Source: Butyrivibrio hungatei (GTDB taxonomy: Bacteria; Bacillota; Clostridia; Lachnospirales; Lachnospiraceae). From it: DNA of 64,000 bases. Positions 59,045-64,000 of the stretch are shown here, in pieces. The stretch's first letter is position 1, and each line of letters opens with the position of its first letter. Where the stretch lies: assembly GCF_900101605.1 (NCBI RefSeq), contig NZ_FMUR01000004.1, positions 186,001 through 250,000 of the forward strand. The letters are read 5' to 3'. The translations under genes were made by a program, and so were the position numbers. The notes under the pieces were generated by a model that was not told the origin of the DNA, did no database searches, and saw nothing but the letters and a program-made list of their open reading frames with translations.

Positions 59045-60679
59045 TCAATCTTCACTTTCGTAAGAATATCCGTTATCCTTTGGAGAAGGTCTCTTAGACA
59101 AAATCTGTATAAGCAACCTTACAATTCCGATCAAAACCAGATAACTTCCAACCGTGAGGGATTTCACGGAAGTCAGTCTCTGCGGCGTAGCAAGTGAGAT
59201 GATACCAATGTTCAGGTTTACAACCGCGATAAGTATCATCCAGAAGCTCCCCGACCTCTTTATCGTCTTTTTATGCTTAATTACGTACTGAACACTGGCT
59301 GCCGCCATGGTAAAAAAGACGATTGAAATAAATGCATTGGTCCATCTCGGAATGCGTTCCACGTTGGATACGATAAACACCATGAAGCTCATTACGATTA
59401 TGTGAAAGAGCATTCGGCCCCGTTTTATAAATGCCTTCTCATCTCTCGTTCCCGCCTTAAGTATTCTGGAAGCGCTGAACAATGCGCACGTAAGAGCAAC
59501 CGCTCCGCCTATCATATTATAGATAGCCTTCGGAATTGCAAGGAACACGATACCGAGAAGGATAAGAAAAGCATCAACAAGTCCCTGCTGGGTTTTAAGC
59601 GCCTCCATAACCCTTATTTTCTCAAATTCACGCCACAGCGATCCGAAGAACTTTCCAAGAATGATCTTGGTCTTACTCTCCGACTGAGCCGCAGACAGCA
59701 AGATTGTTCCAAAATCATGGAATCCGCCCTTTGATATATCATATAGAGATACCGCGCCGCCCGCTTTCATAGCGTCAAAAATATCCCTAGTAAACGCTTC
59801 TCGCTGCTCCATTGTAGCATTTTCTATCCAGTCATCGATAACCCTGTTAAGCGCAGAACTTTCCTCTGTCAGATGCTTTTTGGTGACAAAATGATCACCG
59901 TCAACTTTCCACGTCATTCCTGAGTGCTGAAGCATCCTCTCACCGTCACTTGCAACAATCTTGTGCGGGACATCCAGCTCAAACAGCATACCGACAATGC
60001 TGTACGTAGGAACTATATGTGTAAGTTTCCATTTTACATTTGCAAATTTTCTCTCATCAAGAAGCTCCGGACATATTCCCGGGCCGTCATTACTGTAAAC
60101 ATGTTTAATCCTTTGTTGAACAATATTCGGAAGATTCATAGCGGAATAAACTGCCAGATTCCCGCCTTTTGAATGACCTCCCACATAAACGTCACCTGCA
60201 TATTTGGACAGAATATACCTAAGATAGTTCACAGCTTCTTTTTGCGCCATGATCTCTTCAAAGCTTATCTTAAAATCCATCCTCCAGTCATCGATATCCA
60301 TTGTTGTTCCGCGAAACGAAACAAAGAGACTTCCGTCCGGAAAATGAATAGTCATCGCCGTTATAAGCATATCTTTGTCCATATCGTTGACATCAAGATA
60401 GTCGGAAAGAGTAAGCTCCCCAAACCTTTTACTCTTTGCCATGTACAGCAGCACCCAGTCAAAATCGACTCTCGAAAGTCCATCTTTTGGATGCGTACTG
60501 AAATATATGTCGGCAGCTTTTTTGACCGTGATCTCACCGCCTGTTGCAGAATCGGGAACAATCCCGTTTAAGTCATTGTAAATAAGGAGCGAAAATGCAA
60601 GATTGTCCACCTCATTAAAGGGCGACTGCTCAAAACCAAGATCCCCGCGCCATTTAATATAATTTACAAGATTTGCCAT
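59045..60679 (-). CDS. Mbeg1-like (DUF2974) alpha/beta-hydrolase with C-terminal membrane segments
   Basis: This is a 544 aa protein. The N-terminal half (about 1-300) is a DUF2974/Mbeg1-like hydrolase: YIKWRGDLGFEQSPFNEVDN at the start, FVSFRGTTMDIDDW, the nucleophile elbow YVGGHSKGGNLAVYSAM (about 176) and YSNDGPGI; a His near 250-265 may complete the triad. The C-terminal part (about 360-530) has four to five membrane helices. It may act as a membrane-bound lipase or esterase; the substrate is unknown. It stands alone with its own terminator. Confidence 0.85.
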   Translation of the reverse strand: MANLVNYIKWRGDLGFEQSPFNEVDNLAFSLLIYNDLNGIVPDSATGGEITVKKAADIYFSTHPKDGLSRVDFDWVLLYMAKSKRFGELTLSDYLDVNDMDKDMLITAMTIHFPDGSLFVSFRGTTMDIDDWRMDFKISFEEIMAQKEAVNYLRYILSKYAGDVYVGGHSKGGNLAVYSAMNLPNIVQQRIKHVYSNDGPGICPELLDERKFANVKWKLTHIVPTYSIVGMLFELDVPHKIVASDGERMLQHSGMTWKVDGDHFVTKKHLTEESSALNRVIDDWIENATMEQREAFTRDIFDAMKAGGAVSLYDISKGGFHDFGTILLSAAQSESKTKIILGKFFGSLWREFEKIRVMEALKTQQGLVDAFLILLGIVFLAIPKAIYNMIGGAVALTCALFSASRILKAGTRDEKAFIKRGRMLFHIIVMSFMVFIVSNVERIPRWTNAFISIVFFTMAAASVQYVIKHKKTIKRSGSFWMILIAVVNLNIGIISLATPQRLTSVKSLTVGSYLVLIGIVRLLIQILSKRPSPKDNGYSYESED

Positions 60680-60775
60680 AATCTCTTACCTCTTATAATT
60701 AATATTAATCCTTATATCAGTTTTGTCCAGTAAAAAGAACCTTTGCCGCTCATCTCAAGATGCAGAAATAAAACA

Positions 60776-60804
60776 TTGTTTGCATTGCGTTAATGTGTTA
60801 AAAT
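60776..60804 (+). promoter_or_regulatory. Promoter of thrH
   Basis: TTGTTT and TAAAAT are 17 bases apart, 37 bases before the thrH start. Confidence 0.6.
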
Positions 60805-60841
60805 CGTCAAAGAAAAAAATACGAAATAGGAGCATAAAATA

Positions 60842-61441
60842 ATGAATATTGTTTGTTTAGACCTTGAAGGCGTGCTCGTTCCCGAAATCTGGATTGCTTT
60901 TGCCGAAGCAAGCGGAATCCCCGAACTTAAGAGAACAACCAGAGACGAGCCTGATTACGATAAGCTTATGAAATGGAGAATCGGAATTCTCAAAGAACAC
61001 GATCTCGGACTTAAAGAGATTCAGGATACAATCGCAAAGATCGATCCTCTTCCGGGTGCAAAAGAGTTCCTTGATGAACTCAGAAAGACTACTCAGGTGA
61101 TCATCATCAGTGATACATTCACACAGTTTGCAACTCCTCTCATGGAGAAGCTCGGATGGCCCACAATCTTCTGCAATTCTCTTGAAGTTGCAGAAAGCGG
61201 CGAGATCACAGGTTTCAAGATGAGAATTGAAAACTCAAAGCTCACAACCGTTAAAGCTCTTCAGTCAATCGGATACGAAACCATTGCAAGCGGCGACAGC
61301 TACAACGATCTTGCAATGATCCAGGCTTCAAAAGCAGGCTTCCTCTTCCGTTCCACAGACAAGATCAAGGCTGATTATCCCGATCTTCCTGCATTCGAAG
61401 AGTACAAAGACCTTTTACAAGCGATCAAAAAAGCTCTATAA
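60842..61441 (+). CDS. thrH: Bifunctional phosphoserine phosphatase/homoserine phosphotransferase ThrH
   Basis: ThrH is a HAD phosphatase that dephosphorylates phosphoserine and can transfer the phosphate to homoserine. The 199 aa protein begins IVCLDLEGVLVPEIWIAFAE, matching Pseudomonas ThrH in the first HAD motif (DLEGV). Motif II is ISDTFTQF (about 90), motif III the Lys in the following helix, and motif IV reads IASGDSYNDLAM (about 149). It precedes the HIT gene by 84 bases containing hairpins. The bifunctional role is by homology only. Confidence 0.9.
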   Translation: MNIVCLDLEGVLVPEIWIAFAEASGIPELKRTTRDEPDYDKLMKWRIGILKEHDLGLKEIQDTIAKIDPLPGAKEFLDELRKTTQVIIISDTFTQFATPLMEKLGWPTIFCNSLEVAESGEITGFKMRIENSKLTTVKALQSIGYETIASGDSYNDLAMIQASKAGFLFRSTDKIKADYPDLPAFEEYKDLLQAIKKAL

Positions 61442-61455
61442 TATAGGAATGTCAT

Positions 61456-61505
61456 CGTCGGCACCAGCGAAAGCCGCATAAATGCCGACGTTACGCAATA
61501 TAACG
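61456..61505 (+). promoter_or_regulatory. Overlapping hairpins between thrH and the HIT gene
   Basis: CGTCGGCA/TGCCGACG (61456-61490) and CGTTA/TAACG (61489-61505) share two bases, so only one can fully form. There is no T-tract. They may be a processing or attenuation element before the HIT gene. Confidence 0.4.
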
Positions 61506-61525
61506 TTTTGAAAGGAATAAGAAGT

Positions 61526-61945
61526 ATGAAAGACAACAACTGTCCTTATTGTGCAGGCGGAGACAACCTTGCAAAATTCGGAATCAAAATCTGTGACCTC
61601 GGCGTAAGCCAGCTGGTTCTCTTCAAGGAGCAGAGCCATCTCGGAAGATGCATCGTAGCTTACAAGGATCATGTAAATGAGATCGTAGACATCTCAGATG
61701 ATGAGAGAAATGCATTCTTTGCAGATGTTAATCGTGCCGCAAAAGCTATTCATGCAGCATTTAATCCCGACAAGGTCAACTACGGAGCATACAGTGATAC
61801 TCTCTGCCACCTTCACATGCACCTCGTACCCAAGTACAAGGACGGATATGAATGGGGCGGCGTATTCGCAATGAATCCTCAGGAGAAGTTCCTCAGCGAC
61901 GCTGAATACGACGAGATCATCGCCAAGATCAAAGCAAATCTTTGA
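61526..61945 (+). CDS. HIT family nucleotide-binding protein
   Basis: This is a 139 aa HIT-domain protein (nucleoside phosphoramidase/AMP-lysine hydrolase type). The active-site triad reads CHLHMHLVPKY (His-x-His-x-His, about 96-105). An N-terminal CPYC motif (about 6-9) may bind zinc. The start at 61526 has AAAGGA upstream; the frame opens earlier at a TTG without support. It is likely co-transcribed with thrH. Confidence 0.92.
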   Translation: MKDNNCPYCAGGDNLAKFGIKICDLGVSQLVLFKEQSHLGRCIVAYKDHVNEIVDISDDERNAFFADVNRAAKAIHAAFNPDKVNYGAYSDTLCHLHMHLVPKYKDGYEWGGVFAMNPQEKFLSDAEYDEIIAKIKANL

Positions 61946-61966
61946 TAGAACTTTGATAGAAAAAAC

Positions 61967-61999
61967 AGGGCTAAGCACTGATTATTTGTGCTTAGCCCT
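61967..61999. terminator. Bidirectional terminator between HIT and lipoprotein genes
   Basis: A perfect 12-bp stem (AGGGCTAAGCAC with GTGCTTAGCCCT) with TTTAAATTT on the plus side and GTTTTTT on the minus side, between convergent genes. Confidence 0.92.
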
Positions 62000-62005
62000 T
62001 TAAAT

Positions 62006-62587
62006 TTAATCTGTTATTGTAGCATCACCCATGCGTAAATCAAACAATGTAAGAATCTTGAATCCTTCATCATTTACACCACTAAACCAGATATTTCCAT
62101 CATCAATACAACCCCCCTGCCAGTTGCCCCATAAATCTGAAACTTTCCATGCTGAAAGTGATTTGAAATAGCTGTCATCAAAGCCTGTATTCTTGGCATA
62201 TTCCACAAACTCTTCCTTATTATTGCAAAGGTTGTTATCCTCTTTAGAACCGATAGGATAAGAAATCATATCGCCAACAGAATCCCAGTCTTTTGCAAGA
62301 ACTGCATCTACAACCTTCTGTGCATATGCCTCTACCTCAGCATCGCTGGCATCTGTAAATACAGAATACTTTCCTTCTTCGCCACTACCATCGGTAGATG
62401 CAGCATCATCCGCTTCTTCAGACACTTCTGCTTCCGCAGCATCTGCCTCATCATCAAAATCAATATCAGTTTCTACACCTGATAGCTCAGCAACAGCTGT
62501 TTCACCCTCAGTAGCTGTATCCCCACAAGCAATAGACATAGCGCTAATAGATACGATAGCGCATAATGTTAAAAATTTCTTTTTCAT
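62006..62587 (-). CDS. Lipoprotein with acidic linker, unknown function
   Basis: This is a 193 aa product with a type II signal peptide (lipobox ending SIACG, Cys about 21). Residues 35-75 are an Asp/Glu/Ala-rich linker. The small C-terminal domain (about 75-190) has EVEAYAQKVVDAVLAKDWDS and a Trp-rich part (SAWKVSDLWGNWQGG), similar in style to NTF2-like extracellular lipoproteins. Function is unknown. AAGGAG precedes the ATG. Confidence 0.78.
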   Translation of the reverse strand: MKKKFLTLCAIVSISAMSIACGDTATEGETAVAELSGVETDIDFDDEADAAEAEVSEEADDAASTDGSGEEGKYSVFTDASDAEVEAYAQKVVDAVLAKDWDSVGDMISYPIGSKEDNNLCNNKEEFVEYAKNTGFDDSYFKSLSAWKVSDLWGNWQGGCIDDGNIWFSGVNDEGFKILTLFDLRMGDATITD

Positions 62588-62710
62588 AGCAATTTTCTCC
62601 TTAAAAACAATATTACGCTATGTATCATATCACATGCATGGAATTTTTACTGCAAAAAGTTAACTTTTTATTCATTATTTACTATCCTATCTCGTACATC
62701 TATCACATGT

Positions 62711-63307
62711 TTAACCATTTATTTTATCCTCCTTTATTTCCTCTGCATTCTCTTCCTCATCATCGCTCTTGGATTCGGATGTTTTCTCCCAAAAGCTTGC
62801 GGCAAAAAAGATTACTCCAAAGACTATCATCTGCAGTACATCATTAAGTGTCCCGATTACATGCCGGTTAAATACCGCAAATACATAAAGCAAGAGAAAT
62901 AGCACTCCGGTGCCTGCTGCAATCCCTTTAAACATGCCAAGCTTCTCACTGAAGTCCTTCTTGCACTTGGTTCCAAGACATCCTCCGGCAAATATCATTC
63001 CACCAAGCACGCTTGGGAATAAGAAGCTGACTATCTTTCCGGCTATATCTTTTCCTTCGGAAAGGAACAATACTGAAAGAATGCCCAGAAAAGCAAGCAA
63101 AGCTATTGTTACAACAACCTTCTTACTTTCACCTGTTTTTTCAAGCAGCTTTTCATAACCTATTCCTGCTCCCCAGCATACCAGACAAATGACAATCGGA
63201 GCAAGTACAGCACCGATTGTTTTAATCCCAAGCATAAAGAATATTCCCCACATCAATACGCAAAAAACTATCATCAAAGCAATGCCTAAAATCTTCTTTT
63301 TTTCCAT
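62711..63307 (-). CDS. Small integral membrane protein, unknown function
   Basis: This is a 198 aa protein starting at 63307 with GGAGG six bases upstream. Five hydrophobic segments (about 5-25, 28-48, 62-80, 90-115, 128-165) are followed by an acidic, Lys-rich cytosolic tail (KSDDEEENAEEIKED). I do not recognise a family. Confidence 0.75.
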   Translation of the reverse strand: MEKKKILGIALMIVFCVLMWGIFFMLGIKTIGAVLAPIVICLVCWGAGIGYEKLLEKTGESKKVVVTIALLAFLGILSVLFLSEGKDIAGKIVSFLFPSVLGGMIFAGGCLGTKCKKDFSEKLGMFKGIAAGTGVLFLLLYVFAVFNRHVIGTLNDVLQMIVFGVIFFAASFWEKTSESKSDDEEENAEEIKEDKING

Positions 63308-63487
63308 ACTACCTCCATATATATAATGTTCACCCCACAGCACACCTGCATCAGCAGCACACATATGAACTCAAAGTCACATTCCATCGGACTTAACAAC
63401 ACTCCTTATATAATATCACAAATCAAATAGCCAACTGTTGCTTCAAATCAAATAATATCCCATATTGGAAACAATTTCCTTTGATAT

Positions 63488-63538
63488 AAAAAAATGCCGC
63501 AATCGGTAAGCAAAAACAATTACTTAAAGATTGCAGCA
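63488..63538 (-). terminator. Terminator after the GH8 gene
   Basis: On the minus strand TGCTGCAATC pairs with GATTGCGGCA around a 24-base loop, followed by seven T residues; 33 bases after the stop. Confidence 0.85.
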
Positions 63539-63570
63539 CTCATTTATTTAAAGTTTTAATTCCGATTCAA

Positions 63571-64000
63571 TTACCAGATTCTGTAATTTCCCGAAAGAGC
63601 AAGAAGTGCAAAGAGATACAGACAGTTATCATAGTATCTTCTCTTTCCCTGTCTGAGTGGCTGGTTCCAGAACCATTCAACCCACTTTGATGCGATTTCG
63701 AAATCGCTTCCGCTTTCCTTGCTGTAAGGAACAGAAAGTGCGCTCTGGGCCATTGTTGCAAGAAGTCCTACCGGATGAAGAACGGGAAGTTCAAGGCTTG
63801 TTCCGTCAATTTCATATACGCATCTCATTGCCTCAATATCCGTTCCGAAGAACTTCATCATCTTAAGCGGAACGGAAATCTGACCTTCGTCTTTTCCAAA
63901 CCACTCGGCGTCAAGACCGATGTTTGCAGCTGTTCTGTATGCATCGCTGAAAAATCTTCCGTGAACGCTTCCGTCCCACGGCATTGGATCGTTTACAGGA
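63571..64000 (-). CDS. GH8 family glycoside hydrolase, C-terminal part (partial)
   Basis: The last about 142 aa of a family 8 glycosidase, open at the right window edge. Visible parts are FFSDAYRTAANIGLDAEWFG, similar to the DAWRxxxNIxxDxxWF helix of reducing-end xylose-releasing exo-oligoxylanases, and LHPVGLLATMAQSAL near the end. The sequence continues in frame through the edge (no start needed at 63984). It probably trims xylo-oligosaccharides in the cytoplasm. The exact activity (oligoxylanase or endoglucanase) is not decided by this fragment. Confidence 0.78.
   Translation of the reverse strand, partial: PVNDPMPWDGSVHGRFFSDAYRTAANIGLDAEWFGKDEGQISVPLKMMKFFGTDIEAMRCVYEIDGTSLELPVLHPVGLLATMAQSALSVPYSKESGSDFEIASKWVEWFWNQPLRQGKRRYYDNCLYLFALLALSGNYRIW

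Overview
The window looks like chromosomal DNA of a strictly anaerobic, low-to-mid GC Firmicute, most likely a Lachnospiraceae of the Butyrivibrio/Pseudobutyrivibrio type. This is inferred from gene content only: clostridial-type amino acid genes, ppdK, an S66 peptidase, a GH8 fragment, YfhO and Mbeg1-like proteins, and GGGACGGTTC palindromes. I saw no rRNA, tRNA, CRISPR array, transposase, prophage or metabolite riboswitch.

Layout. 0-12.1 kb, minus strand: one tightly packed eleven-gene run (rlmH, phoH, a degenerate 7TM-HD protein, ybeY, a flippase, two flavoproteins, a folate cyclo-ligase, proA, a double class II aldolase-like protein with a charged Arg-Glu-Ser tail, and the start of an LD-carboxypeptidase), with gaps of 23 nt or less or overlaps. 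12.2-27.5 kb: mainly branched-chain amino acid synthesis (ilvE, leuC, leuD, ilvC, two ilvN-type regulatory subunits, ilvB) plus metH, interspersed with an AI-2E family permease, Mrp, a GT2 glycosyltransferase and YfhO. 28.6-35.3 kb: an F-type ATP synthase operon atpB-E-F-A-G-D-C with its own promoter and a trailing lipoprotein gene. It has no atpH; a delta C-terminal-like domain is fused to the N-terminus of alpha. 35.4-37.9 kb: a FapA/DUF342 protein carrying about twelve 26-residue repeats.

38.1-46.5 kb: an accessory segment with a lipoprotein gene, a LysR-controlled redox-type cluster (CMD-cupin fusion, small helical protein, cyclophilin-like lipoprotein) and an L-rhamnose cluster (rhaB, a fucose/arabinose-isomerase-fold protein where rhaA would be expected, rhaD, and a divergent AraC regulator). 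REPIN-like GGGACGGTTC palindromes lie at its two ends. 46.5-64 kb: ppdK, a GDPD phosphodiesterase, an ICMT-DUF218 fusion, an MFS transporter with a divergent AraC regulator, an ABC-F ATPase followed by purC, a zinc-ribbon/beta-propeller membrane protein, an Mbeg1-like hydrolase, thrH and a HIT protein, two envelope proteins and the 3' end of a GH8 glycosidase gene.

The strongest unusual observations are the delta-alpha ATP synthase fusion without atpH, the tandem class II aldolase-like protein with RES and acidic blocks, the 7TM-HD protein lacking its catalytic residues and extracellular domain, and the repeat-FapA fusion. Start codons were chosen by Shine-Dalgarno spacing and family length. 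Several genes appear to start with TTG or GTG (rlmH, atpG, yfhO, the lipoprotein after atpC, and the rhamnose AraC regulator).
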